From the NCBI RefSeq assembly GCF_900465315.1, contig NZ_UBIX01000005.1: a DNA stretch of 64,000 nt. One strand, 5' to 3'. The stretch comes from Asaia bogorensis_B. GTDB taxonomy: Bacteria > Pseudomonadota > Alphaproteobacteria > Acetobacterales > Acetobacteraceae. A model generated the notes under the pieces. That model worked only from the letters and a program-made list of their open reading frames with translations, was not told where the DNA came from and did no database searches. Positions 16,570-24,924 of the stretch are shown here, in pieces. The position numbers were made by a program, and so were the translations under genes. Position 1 is the stretch's first letter; the number at the start of each line of letters is the position of its first letter.

Positions 16570-17940
16570 ATGCGCCTCTCCTTGAGCCTGAGATACATAT
16601 CGAGCATCTCTACCATTCTCCTCACTCTGTCTACTCACTCCGCGAGCGCACAGACGCAACGCGTTTCGCCGTATTTCAAGAACCTCCTGGTTGAGCACAG
16701 CGACGGTACAGCGTCGATTGGACTCGGTGACAGCAATGGTATCATCGAAGGCATGGCTACCGGCGATCAGTCAGCGCCCCGCGCTGCCTTAAAGAAAGGT
16801 AGCCCCTTTTTCGGACTACTGGCCCTGATCGTCGTAGACAGGATGACAGGCAGTGTTCCCGATGCTGTTTCTGACACCGAGTTACTCAAAAAGTCCGTAC
16901 GAGACATGAGTATTCCGTATGACGTTGAGACTCTGGCCTATTTTGCCGATGTCCTTGGAGCAGGGAACAAAATCCTCGAGGGCGACATGACCGGGTGGAT
17001 CAGAGCCATCGACTCGGTGCGTAATCACTATGTCGTTCCTGTTCGTCAGGCGCTCAACAGACCCGGTCTGGTATTCAGCGATCTGGATGTTCTCGAACCG
17101 AGCATTCCGGTTGCCGACATCCCCGAGCAATCGGCTGATATCGCTCCCGAAAACCATTTGGCGTTCAGCACCCCGTCCAGATTCGTCGGGCAGCCAGGCG
17201 TCTATCCCCACATCAAAGGCACGCTCAACGGGGCGCCGATGAACTTTCAATTGGGAACAGGCAGTTTCATTGGTGCCATGCCCATGGAAGTGTTCAATGC
17301 GGGCCACTATCGCGAGATAGGTCACATCGACAGTTCAGTCGACACGATGGGTCGAAAGACAGCCGCACGCTATGTCATGGCCGATACGATCACTCTCGAC
17401 AAAAGCACTTTCCATAACGTCATCTTCAAGGTCACGAAATCCGACTTCCTGACCTTGGGTATGGGGTTCCTGATGCAACTCCCGCATGCGACGCTTTCGC
17501 AAAATGCCCTGGATTTTGGCAGCAGCGCACCCTATCGCTGTACAATCCCCATCCATCTATCGATGAACATGGACGGTACGGCCCTGAGCCTCGTCTTTCC
17601 TCTTGTCTCACATCATGGCATGCAGTTGAGTGCGTTCTCTACGGGCTTACAGGGTGGAACAGCGTTCTTCACGGTCACGCCCCATTTCACCCCCGCAGAG
17701 CTGGCACAATCAGGCCCAACGGCTGGCGATACGACGCACGGTCTGGGTTTCTACCGAGCCGTCGAAACCCCGATCGATACATCGCTTTACGGGATAAAAT
17801 TACACGACAAGGTGCAGAAAGTCCTGGCTCCGTATGCCCGCGCCGACTTCAAAATGTCCCTCACGGCCAACCTGCTCCTCTATGGGAACGTCTCTTACGA
17901 TTTCGCCTCAGGCACAGCATGTTTTACCGCCAGACACTGA
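16570..17940 (+). CDS. Secreted retropepsin-like protein lacking the catalytic Asp
   Basis: 456 residues from the ATG at 16570; the frame opens at a TTG at 16498. A signal peptide (about 1-27, ending in SASA) indicates export. Residues about 215-300 resemble a retropepsin/aspartyl-protease fold: G-x-L-N-G-x-x-x-x-F is followed by LGTGS and later hydrophobic strands. The usual D-T-G catalytic triplet is GTG here, with Gly229 (codon GGA at 17254-17256) in place of Asp. A second, less clear repeat follows near 340-450. The N-terminal part (30-200) is unassigned. Possibly an inactive binding protein. The upstream 200 bp is strongly AT-rich. Confidence 0.5.
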   Translation: MRLSLSLRYISSISTILLTLSTHSASAQTQRVSPYFKNLLVEHSDGTASIGLGDSNGIIEGMATGDQSAPRAALKKGSPFFGLLALIVVDRMTGSVPDAVSDTELLKKSVRDMSIPYDVETLAYFADVLGAGNKILEGDMTGWIRAIDSVRNHYVVPVRQALNRPGLVFSDLDVLEPSIPVADIPEQSADIAPENHLAFSTPSRFVGQPGVYPHIKGTLNGAPMNFQLGTGSFIGAMPMEVFNAGHYREIGHIDSSVDTMGRKTAARYVMADTITLDKSTFHNVIFKVTKSDFLTLGMGFLMQLPHATLSQNALDFGSSAPYRCTIPIHLSMNMDGTALSLVFPLVSHHGMQLSAFSTGLQGGTAFFTVTPHFTPAELAQSGPTAGDTTHGLGFYRAVETPIDTSLYGIKLHDKVQKVLAPYARADFKMSLTANLLLYGNVSYDFASGTACFTARH

Positions 17941-17976
17941 GAACCCTGCCTGCTGATTCGACTCAATAGATATTCG

Positions 17977-17999
17977 CGAGAAGAGGCAGCCTTTTCTCG
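17977..17999 (+). terminator. Possible terminator hairpin after the retropepsin-like gene
   Basis: Stem CGAGAA..AGG / CCT..TTCTCG lies 36 bp after the stop codon. There is no clear T-tract, so it may be a Rho-type or 3'-end stabilising hairpin. Confidence 0.35.
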
Positions 18000-18099
18000 T
18001 GGGTAACGTTAGCGGTCGGGATTGTTGTGACGCTCTCCCCGGACGAGCGTCCTTATCCCTGAGAACCAATCATTCCGGCGACGCTGGAGGACCGTGTGC

Positions 18100-18546
18100 A
18101 TGTCGAACGGCTGGGCCCTTCCCTTTATCCTCATTGCCGGGGCGCTTCAGGCGCTGGGCGCCACCATGAACGGGGCATTGGCGAAATCCCTCGTCAATCC
18201 GTGGCTTGCGACCTCGGTTTCGTTTCTGCTCGTGCTGTTTCTGGCCATCGGTCTGTTTGCCTGCATGCCGCGCCCGCTTCCCAGTGCGGGTGATCTGGCC
18301 AGTATGCCCTGGTGGGCGCCGCTTGGCGGCATTACGGGGGCTGTAGCCGTATTTGCGGGGCTTCTCCTTATCCAGAAACTGGGTGCCGGGCCAGTCAATG
18401 GACTGACCATCACCGCCAATCTCGTGACCAGCCTGGTGATCGATCATTTCGGGCTGCTGCGGATGGAAGTGCATAGCCTCAACCCCTATCGCATCACCGG
18501 CGCGGTGCTGATGATTGCAGGGGTCGCGCTGATCGCACGGTTTTAA
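18100..18546 (+). CDS. DMT-family membrane protein (DUF606/YdcZ type)
   Basis: 148 residues with about five hydrophobic segments covering most of the chain. It matches the DUF606 half-size drug/metabolite transporter group: an early GALQALGATMNGALAK helix, a Trp-Trp-Ala-Pro-Leu-Gly-Gly loop and a final GAVLMIAGVALI helix. The ATG at 18100 has GGAGG 9 nt upstream; a GTG at 18094 would be too close. It is probably an inner-membrane transporter, perhaps dimeric, with unknown substrate. It converges on ilvC, sharing a bidirectional terminator. Confidence 0.8.
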   Translation: MSNGWALPFILIAGALQALGATMNGALAKSLVNPWLATSVSFLLVLFLAIGLFACMPRPLPSAGDLASMPWWAPLGGITGAVAVFAGLLLIQKLGAGPVNGLTITANLVTSLVIDHFGLLRMEVHSLNPYRITGAVLMIAGVALIARF

Positions 18547-18695
18547 AAGCAGGCCCGACCAAAGGCGCTCTGACAATTGTCCAGACGCAGGGCTCTGGAT
18601 CAGGCGGAGCACTCAGCGCCGCATTACCCTGACACGCCTATCGAGTATGGACAGAGAAATCCTGCCAGTTCAGTCGCGGTTGAATAGTCTGGCAC

Positions 18696-18723
18696 AAAAA
18701 AAGGGGGCCGAAGCCCCCTTTTT
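18696..18723. terminator. Bidirectional terminator between the DUF606 gene and ilvC
   Basis: A7, stem GGGGGC/GCCCCC with a CGAA tetraloop, then T5. It works in both directions and ends both converging transcripts. Confidence 0.9.
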
Positions 18724-18751
18724 CGGTTCTTTCTCCCGGTAGGAGAAGACC

Positions 18752-19771
18752 TCAGTTCTTGGCCTTGTCGACCAGCTTGCCCTTGGCGATCCAGGGCATC
18801 ATGCCGCGCAGCTTCTCGCCGGTCTTTTCGATCTGGTGAGCATCGTTGCGGGCACGAATGGCCTTGAAGCCAACGCCGCCGGACTGGTTTTCCAGAATGA
18901 AGTTGCGCACGAAGGTGCCGTCCTGGATGTCGGTCAGAACGCGCTTCATCTCGGCCTTGGTTTCAGCCGTCACGATGCGCGGGCCGGTGACATATTCACC
19001 ATACTCGGCCGTGTTCGAGATCGAGTAGTTCATGTTGGCAATGCCGCCTTCGTAGATCAGATCCACGATCAGCTTCATTTCATGCAGGCACTCGAAATAG
19101 GCCATTTCGGGAGCGTAGCCGCCCTCGACCAGTGTTTCGAAACCGGCGCGGATCAGCTCGACCAGACCGCCGCAAAGCACGGCCTGCTCACCGAACAGGT
19201 CGGTCTCGACCTCTTCCTTGAAGCTGGTCTCGATGATGCCGGCGCGGCCGCCACCATTGGCCGAAGCGTAGGACAGGGCGATCTCGAGCGCCTGGCCCGT
19301 TGCGTTCTGGGCAACAGCCACGAGCGACGGCACGCCGCCACCCTTCTGGTACTCGGAGCGAACCGTGTGGCCGGGGCCCTTCGGTGCCACGAGGAACACG
19401 TCCAGATCGGGGCGGGCTTCGATGATGCGGAAATGGATCGACAGACCATGCGCGAACACGAGCGCTGCGCCGTGCTTCAGGTTCTTTGCGAGCGACTCCT
19501 TGTAGAGTGCGCCCTGGCCTTCGTCAGGCGTCAGAACCATCACGACATCGGCCCATGCAGCAGCGTCGGCAGGGGTCATGACCTTGAAGCCAGCGCCTTC
19601 GGCCTTGGCAACAGCCGACGATTCAGGACGCAGGCCGATGACCATATCGGTCACGCCGCTGTCCTTCAGGTTGTTGGCATGGGCATGGCCCTGGCTGCCG
19701 TAACCGATGATGGCAACCTTCTTGCCCTTGATCAGGCCCAGATCACAGTCACGATCATAATAGACGCGCAT
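18752..19771 (-). CDS. ilvC: Ketol-acid reductoisomerase
   Basis: 339 residues, the class I (short) length. It converts acetolactate and acetohydroxybutyrate with NADPH and Mg2+ in valine, leucine and isoleucine synthesis. The Rossmann motif GYGSQGHAHANNLKDSG (about 24-40) and the helical C-terminal metal-binding domain, with DLFGEQ and E-x-YE...MKLIVDL, are clear. The start codon overlaps the ilvN stop by 1 nt (TGATG), so it is the last gene of a miaA-ilvB-ilvN-ilvC unit. Confidence 0.97.
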   Translation of the reverse strand: MRVYYDRDCDLGLIKGKKVAIIGYGSQGHAHANNLKDSGVTDMVIGLRPESSAVAKAEGAGFKVMTPADAAAWADVVMVLTPDEGQGALYKESLAKNLKHGAALVFAHGLSIHFRIIEARPDLDVFLVAPKGPGHTVRSEYQKGGGVPSLVAVAQNATGQALEIALSYASANGGGRAGIIETSFKEEVETDLFGEQAVLCGGLVELIRAGFETLVEGGYAPEMAYFECLHEMKLIVDLIYEGGIANMNYSISNTAEYGEYVTGPRIVTAETKAEMKRVLTDIQDGTFVRNFILENQSGGVGFKAIRARNDAHQIEKTGEKLRGMMPWIAKGKLVDKAKN

Positions 19772-20298
19772 CAGAAAGACTCCTCGATGGATTGAAAGAC
19801 TTCGGTACCACGGCCTATAGCGGCGATTCCGGTCCGGGACACTTCCGCAAGACCAAGCGGTTGCATCAATTCGACGAAAGCATCGATCTTCTCGGCGCTT
19901 CCCGTCAGTTCAAAAACAAAAGACCCTGCCGTCGTATCGACAGCATGAGCGCGAAATGCCTGGGCAATACGCATACCCTCGGTACGCATCTCGCCCTTGC
20001 TGACAACCTTGATCAACGCCAGCTCACGGGCCACATGCGGCCCGCTCTCGGTCAGGTCACGTACACCATGCACCGGGATCAGGCGCGCAAGCTGTGCCTT
20101 GATCTGGGCAATCACCATTTCGGTGCCCGAAGTCACGATGGTGATACGCGAGAGGTTGCGCGTGGCATCGATGGCAGAAACGGTCAGGCTTTCGATATTG
20201 TAGCCTCGCCCGGAGAACAGACCGACGACGCGGGCCAGGGCGCCGCTCTCGTTTTCGATCAGAACCGCAATGACGGCTCTCTGGATATCCTGTGCCAT
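19771..20298 (-). CDS. ilvN: Acetolactate synthase small (regulatory) subunit
   Basis: 175 residues. The N-terminal ACT domain (about 6-80) begins IAVLIENESGALARVVGLFSGRGYNIESL, the canonical valine-binding regulatory fold. A ferredoxin-like C-terminal domain follows. It binds IlvB and confers feedback inhibition by valine. Start and stop overlap the neighbouring genes by 1 nt each, so stoichiometric coupled translation with ilvB and ilvC is likely. Confidence 0.96.
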   Translation of the reverse strand: MAQDIQRAVIAVLIENESGALARVVGLFSGRGYNIESLTVSAIDATRNLSRITIVTSGTEMVIAQIKAQLARLIPVHGVRDLTESGPHVARELALIKVVSKGEMRTEGMRIAQAFRAHAVDTTAGSFVFELTGSAEKIDAFVELMQPLGLAEVSRTGIAAIGRGTEVFQSIEESF

Positions 20299-22094
20299 CA
20301 GACCAGCATCATGCCTTCTTGAGTAATCCGGGCCGCATTGGCTTCCTGATCGGGGCCAAGCAGCATCTCGTTATGCGGGGCGCCCGAGGGGATCATCGGG
20401 AAGCAGTTTTCGTCCTGCGCCACACAGATATCCGCCACCACCGGGCCGTCATGGCGAAGCATCTCATCAATCACGCCATCCAGCTCCCCCACGCAGGTGG
20501 CGCGCAGCCCCTTGCCGTGGAAGGCTTCGGCCAGACGGATGAAGTCGGGCAGCGCCTCGCTATAGGATTGCGAATAGCGCGAGCCATGCAGCAATTCCTG
20601 CCACTGGCGCACCATGCCCATATAGCGGTTGTTCAGGATGAACAGCTTCACCGGCAGGCGATACTGCGCCATGGTGCCGAGCTCCTGAATATTCATGAGC
20701 GTCGAGGCCTCACCGGCAATATCGATCACCAGCGCATCGGGATGCGCTACCTGCGCACCCACAGCGGCAGGCAGGCCATAACCCATCGTGCCAAGGCCGC
20801 CAGAGGTCAGCCAGCGATTAGGCTTGTCGAACTGGAAGTGTTGCGCCGCCCACATCTGGTGCTGGCCAACTTCCGTGCTGACAAACGTATCGCGCCCAAG
20901 CGCCTGCGTGGCTTCATAAAGACGACGAATGGCGTATTGCGGGCGGATGATGGCGCTCGGGGCCTGATCCTGAACGAAACCGAAGGAGTCCAGCGCGCGC
21001 CAGCCCTCGATCTGCGCCCACCAGGGGCTCAGATCCTGCCCTTCGCCATCCCAGGCCGCCAGCAGCGCCTCGATGGTGCGTCCGACATCGCCAACCAGCG
21101 ACACATCCACGCGAATGATCTTGTTGATCTGCGAGGGGTCGATATCGGCGTGAACCTTGAACGAATTGGGCGAGAACGCATCGACGCGCCCCGTCACACG
21201 GTCATCGAAGCGCGAGCCTAGCGCGATCAGCAGGTCGCAGCCATGTGTGGCCAGATTGGCCTCGTAGCTGCCGTGCATACCCAGCATGCCCAGAAACTGA
21301 CGGTCTGTCGTCGGGAAGGCGCCCAGACCCATCAATGTGGACGTGACCGGGAAATTCGTGCGACGGGCAAGCTCGCGCAAACCTTCCGACGCCTTGGGGC
21401 CCGCATTGATCACGCCGCCACCCGTATAAAGAAGCGGACGCTTGGCGCGCTTCATGGCAGCGATGGTCTGGCGGATTGCTTCGCCGTCAGCATCGATATT
21501 GGGACGATAGGGGCGATGCAGACGGCCCTCGCCCGGGGCCGGCAGAGGCGCATTGCCGACCGAGATATCCTTGGGCAGGTCAATCAGCACCGGGCCGGGG
21601 CGGCCACCAGCCGCCACCTCGAAGGCCTCGCGCACGATCGGTGCCAGATCCTGACCACGACGCACCAGATAATTGTGCTTGGTGGCCGGACGCGTGATGC
21701 CAGTCGTATCGGCTTCCTGAAACGCGTCGTTGCCGATCAGCGCTGTGGGCACCTGGCCGCACAGGCAGATCAGCGGGATGGAATCCATCAGCGCGTCGAC
21801 CAGACCCGTCACGGCATTGGTGGCACCGGGGCCGCTGGTGACCAGCACAACGCCGACCTTGCCGGTCGAGCGCGCATAGGCCTCTGCCGCATGAACGGCG
21901 GCCTGCTCATGGCGCACCAGAACGTGGCGGATATGATCCTGCTTGAACAGCGCATCATAGATGGGCAGCACCGCGCCGCCGGGATAGCCGAAAATGACCT
22001 CGACGCCCTGCTCCACAAGCACGCGCAGGAGCACCTCGGCACCATTGAGCGGCGCTGTCGAAGTTTTTCCGGTCTGCTGTGTTGACGCGTTCAT
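20298..22094 (-). CDS. ilvB: Acetolactate synthase large (catalytic) subunit
   Basis: 598 residues, full length for this thiamin-diphosphate enzyme. It condenses pyruvate with pyruvate or 2-oxobutyrate. Visible features are the catalytic Glu region GYPGGAVLPIYDAL near residue 40, the central FAD-associated domain, and the C-terminal ThDP/Mg motif GDASTL-like segment, seen here as IAGEASTLMNIQELGT. Here the usual GD of the metal motif reads GE (IDIAGEAS), a modest deviation worth checking. The start lies 32 bp after miaA, and its stop overlaps ilvN by 1 nt. No leader-peptide attenuator fits in that gap. Confidence 0.95.
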   Translation of the reverse strand: MNASTQQTGKTSTAPLNGAEVLLRVLVEQGVEVIFGYPGGAVLPIYDALFKQDHIRHVLVRHEQAAVHAAEAYARSTGKVGVVLVTSGPGATNAVTGLVDALMDSIPLICLCGQVPTALIGNDAFQEADTTGITRPATKHNYLVRRGQDLAPIVREAFEVAAGGRPGPVLIDLPKDISVGNAPLPAPGEGRLHRPYRPNIDADGEAIRQTIAAMKRAKRPLLYTGGGVINAGPKASEGLRELARRTNFPVTSTLMGLGAFPTTDRQFLGMLGMHGSYEANLATHGCDLLIALGSRFDDRVTGRVDAFSPNSFKVHADIDPSQINKIIRVDVSLVGDVGRTIEALLAAWDGEGQDLSPWWAQIEGWRALDSFGFVQDQAPSAIIRPQYAIRRLYEATQALGRDTFVSTEVGQHQMWAAQHFQFDKPNRWLTSGGLGTMGYGLPAAVGAQVAHPDALVIDIAGEASTLMNIQELGTMAQYRLPVKLFILNNRYMGMVRQWQELLHGSRYSQSYSEALPDFIRLAEAFHGKGLRATCVGELDGVIDEMLRHDGPVVADICVAQDENCFPMIPSGAPHNEMLLGPDQEANAARITQEGMMLV

Positions 22095-22126
22095 GTGAGC
22101 GCACCCCTTTCATTGAGCGGGCGGGT

Positions 22127-23125
22127 TTATGACGGGATTGAGGATTCGTCAATGGTCGATTGTATGAAAGTTGCTATTTTTTCGAATTCTCTTTCCGAAA
22201 ATTGCGTACTCTCGTCATATCTTTGCAAGGAAATCATGCAATCCTGCTCTGCGCCCAGCGCATGGTGATTGAACCACGTAGCCTGACGTCGCGTGTACTG
22301 CCCCGTGGCGATCACTGCACGGGATATCGCTTCCTCCAGCCCCAGGGTTCCGGCAAGAACGGCGCTCAGCTCCGGCACACCATGCGCCCTCATGGCGGGC
22401 AAAGCGGGCGAAAGCCCCCGTGCCACAAGGCGTTGCACTTCCTCCATCGCACCCCGTTCCATCATGCGTGAGAACCGTTCCGCAATCGCCGCACGCAGCG
22501 CCTCACGGGGCGGATGAAGCCTTACGGAGACAAAGCGAAACGGGGCCGGTGGCAGGCCGGGCTGATTGCGCCAGTACGAGAGCCCATGCCCTGTGCCACG
22601 CAACACCTCAAGCGCACGGGCCACACGCTGCCCGTCGCCTTGCCTCAGCGTCTGGGCTGTATCAGGATCATCCTGCATCAGCAGGGCATGAGCGGCCTCG
22701 CTTCCCTCTTGTTCCACAAGGGTGCGCGCCCAGTTGCGTGCGGCATCGCCGGGTTCGGGCACCTCGACCAGACCATCAAGCAAGGCCCGCAGATACATGC
22801 CTGTGCCGCCACACAAGATTGGCAGCCGGTCCTGCGCCCGTGCCGCCTGCATTTCCGCCAGTGCGGCCTCGCGCCACCACGCCACACTGCCCGGTCGCGC
22901 CGCATCCAGCACGCCGTAGAGACGATGCGGCGCACGCGCTTCATCCTGTGCATCGGGGCGGGCGGTCAGCACATGCAGATCCTCATAGACCTGCATAGAA
23001 TCGGCATTGATGACGGTGCCTCCAAAGCGCTCCGCCAGCCCAAGCGCCAGCGCCGACTTGCCGGAACAGGTCGGTCCCGCCACAATAAGGGCCACCGGGG
23101 CCAGGGCAATCGACGCGTCAGCCAT
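22127..23125 (-). CDS. miaA: tRNA dimethylallyltransferase
   Basis: 332 residues. It adds dimethylallyl to A37 of tRNAs reading UNN codons. The P-loop GPTCSGKSAL is near residues 18-27, followed by INADSMQVY, GGTGMYLRAL and the late TGQYTRRQATWF motif. The ATG at 23125 is preferred over a TTG at 23143. It is divergent from serB across only 31 bp, so the two promoters must overlap the neighbouring coding sequences. Downstream it leads into ilvB, so isoleucine/valine synthesis may be co-transcribed with tRNA modification. Confidence 0.95.
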   Translation of the reverse strand: MADASIALAPVALIVAGPTCSGKSALALGLAERFGGTVINADSMQVYEDLHVLTARPDAQDEARAPHRLYGVLDAARPGSVAWWREAALAEMQAARAQDRLPILCGGTGMYLRALLDGLVEVPEPGDAARNWARTLVEQEGSEAAHALLMQDDPDTAQTLRQGDGQRVARALEVLRGTGHGLSYWRNQPGLPPAPFRFVSVRLHPPREALRAAIAERFSRMMERGAMEEVQRLVARGLSPALPAMRAHGVPELSAVLAGTLGLEEAISRAVIATGQYTRRQATWFNHHALGAEQDCMISLQRYDESTQFSEREFEKIATFIQSTIDESSIPS

Positions 23126-23156
23126 TCTGTCTTGCTGTCCCAAGCGTTTCTACCAG

Positions 23157-23972
23157 ATGGGCCAAGATGACCAGGGCAAGAACCCCATCGTGCTTTCGCC
23201 GGGCGAAGCCGTCGAAATCCCCTGCCCCACCCCGGCACCGGGCGCACCAACCATCGCGACCATCCGCGCAACACTGGCCCGTCATAAGGTGGATGCCCTG
23301 CTGGTCAAGACACGCGGCCGTCGCAAGGCTGTGCTCGTGGCTGATATGGACAGCACCATCCTCGACGGTGAAACCCTCGATGAGGTCGCAGCCCTGCTGG
23401 GCGTGGGTGACGCCGTCGCCCAGCTCACCCTCGACACCATGAACGGCAAACTGGATTTCGAGGAGTCCCTGCGGACACGTGTCGCACTTCTGGAAGGCAA
23501 ATCCGCCTCCTGCCTCCAAGAGGTCTGGCAAAATTCAAGGCTCAATACGGGTGCCCGTACGCTTGTGCAGACCATGCACGCCCATAACGCCCGCACGGCG
23601 CTTGTCTCGGGTGGCTTCACCTATTTCACCAGCCGCGTGGCAGAGGCCTGTGGCTTTGACGAGCATTACGGCAATGAATTCGACATCGTGGATGGCGTGT
23701 TTACAGGCAAGCTCGCTGCCCCCGTGCTGGGGCCGAACAGCAAGGAAGAGCATCTGACCCGCCTCCTTGAAGAGCGCGGCGTGAAGGCTTCGGCAGCCCT
23801 GACGACAGGCGATGGCACGAACGACCTGCCCATGCTCGCCGTCGCCGGTCTGGGCATCGCCTATAAGGGTAAGCCAAAAGTGCGCCAGATGATCGACATG
23901 CAGGTCAATCACTCGACCCTACGTGCCCATCTGTTCGCTCAGGGTTATCCGGCGAGTGTTTTCGTGGAGTAA
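23157..23972 (+). CDS. serB: Phosphoserine phosphatase
   Basis: 272 residues. It releases serine from O-phosphoserine, the last step of serine synthesis. The HAD nucleophile motif is DMDSTIL, followed by motif II LVSGGFTYFTSRVA (Ser in SGG), the Lys region GKPK and motif IV GDGTNDLPML. The short N-terminal part (1-60) lacks a full ACT domain. The ATG at 23157 was chosen because the longer frame reaches back into miaA on the other strand. No strong ribosome site is seen. Divergent from miaA. Confidence 0.93.
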   Translation: MGQDDQGKNPIVLSPGEAVEIPCPTPAPGAPTIATIRATLARHKVDALLVKTRGRRKAVLVADMDSTILDGETLDEVAALLGVGDAVAQLTLDTMNGKLDFEESLRTRVALLEGKSASCLQEVWQNSRLNTGARTLVQTMHAHNARTALVSGGFTYFTSRVAEACGFDEHYGNEFDIVDGVFTGKLAAPVLGPNSKEEHLTRLLEERGVKASAALTTGDGTNDLPMLAVAGLGIAYKGKPKVRQMIDMQVNHSTLRAHLFAQGYPASVFVE

Positions 23973-23980
23973 GGATTTAT

Positions 23981-24019
23981 GGGGCGCTGCCCCATCCCCC
24001 GGAGAGGGGCTCGCCCCTT
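23981..24019. repeat. Acetobacteraceae-type GC-rich palindromic intergenic repeat
   Basis: Two adjacent small palindromes, GGGGCgctGCCCC (23981-23993) and GGGGCtcGCCCC (24006-24017). Such 'GGGGC..GCCCC' pairs are frequent between genes in acetic acid bacteria; that is my recollection, not shown here. It lies between converging serB and the XRE gene. Confidence 0.5.
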
Positions 24020-24033
24020 TCATCCCCTTCTGC

Positions 24034-24222
24034 CTATGGGGTGAAGATGGCTTCGATGCTCAGATCGAAGATTTTCGCAATGGCGAACGCCAGAGGCAGG
24101 CTTGGGTCGTAACGCTCGTTCTCGATCGCATTGATGGTCTGCCGCGAGACGCCCAGCGCCTCGGCCAGCGCATTCTGACTAAGGCCCTGAGCCAGACGCA
24201 GATCGCGCATGCGGTTTTTCAC
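24034..24222 (-). CDS. Small XRE-family (Cro/CI-type) regulator
   Basis: 62 residues, entirely one helix-turn-helix: LRLAQGLSQNALAEALGVSRQTINAIENERYDPSLPLA, then IAKIFDLSIEAIF. This is the COG1476 group of minimal regulators. It starts at a GTG at 24222 that overlaps the stop of the upstream membrane-protein gene (GTGA), so the two are co-translated; a longer frame to 24261 is unlikely. Genes of this group are commonly paired with a small membrane protein and control their own operon. Two inverted operator-like sites lie in the promoter upstream of the pair. Confidence 0.85.
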   Translation of the reverse strand: MKNRMRDLRLAQGLSQNALAEALGVSRQTINAIENERYDPSLPLAFAIAKIFDLSIEAIFTP

Positions 24223-24599
24223 CGGTATCTCCGGCAAGCAACGACCATGCCTGCGAGCCACAGAAGCGCCATAAGCGGCCAGATGGCGAAGGCGCGAATA
24301 TGGGGCGCGCCAGCGTTCTCAGCGAAGCCCCATCCTATGGTGATAAGGGCCGTGCCGAGAAAAGCCGTCGCTATGGCGTCGAACTGAACGCGACGCTGAA
24401 GTTCATCCATGCGCCGCAGTGCTCGCATGATAACCCATGCCACGGCCACGGCTCCAAGCATGGGTGCCATGCTCAGAGCGAAAAGAAGCGTCCCTGTAGG
24501 GTGAAGCTGATGCTCCAACACACCTGATGTGAAGAGCAGAAAGAGATACAGCAACAATGCCGCGCCGAGCTCGATCCCGTACTGTCTGGGCCTGAACAT
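24219..24599 (-). CDS. Small integral membrane protein paired with XRE regulator
   Basis: 126 residues with four hydrophobic helices (about 9-27, 35-58, 75-95, 100-120) and a charged loop MRRMDELQRRVQFDA after helix 2. It is similar to uncharacterised membrane proteins encoded beside COG1476 regulators. The ATG at 24599 has GGAG 6 nt upstream and leaves a short leader after the predicted promoter; the ATG at 24611 sits against the operator, and the frame's extension to 24839 passes through the promoter region. Function unknown; a membrane sensor or stress-responsive protein is conceivable. Confidence 0.7.
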   Translation of the reverse strand: MFRPRQYGIELGAALLLYLFLLFTSGVLEHQLHPTGTLLFALSMAPMLGAVAVAWVIMRALRRMDELQRRVQFDAIATAFLGTALITIGWGFAENAGAPHIRAFAIWPLMALLWLAGMVVACRRYR

Positions 24600-24924
24600 G
24601 CGTTTCTCCATGTAAAGTACACTTTCCATATTCCTCATTTTGGAGTGGAAAGCAAGCTTTACATCGCGACGAGCGATTAAGGTGCGTGCCCGGTAACGAG
24701 CTATGACGCGTAGAAAGAACGACTCAGTTATCCTTAATATTGGTGACTGCAGAAATGTGGCGTTGAAACCGAAGCAAGTACTCGCGAAGAGAATGGCTTG
24801 CGACCGCTGTTTCTTGTTTTGAAGACCACCCAGATACAAATTTGCAGTAAAATAAAATCAGATATCTCGACTATTTTGACGTATTTTTTTTGCCTTTTAT
24901 CGAAAGAACAAACATATCTCCAAA
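24600..24924. other. Divergent intergenic region, AT-rich on the right
   Basis: Apart from the operator/promoter at 24611-24663, the 24820-24920 part is AT-rich and probably carries the promoter of the plus-strand membrane gene at 24925. No further gene is seen. Confidence 0.5.
24611..24663 (-). promoter_or_regulatory. Promoter with two inverted 18-bp operator sites for the XRE pair
   Basis: TGTAAAGTACACTTTCCA at 24611-24628 and, inverted, TGGAAAGCAAGCTTTACA at 24646-24663 share the pattern TGTAAAG-N3/4-CTTTCCA. Each is itself near-palindromic; their centres are 35 bp apart. On the minus strand a promoter fits between and within them: TTGCTT, 16-bp spacer, GAATAT. One site would cover the -35 and the other the start of transcription, ideal for repression by a dimeric regulator. 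Confidence 0.6.

Noticed and set aside
20292..21221. 309-codon frame antisense to ilvB
   Set aside because: Shadow of the well-supported acetolactate synthase gene; His/Arg/Gln-rich product typical of antisense frames in GC-rich DNA.
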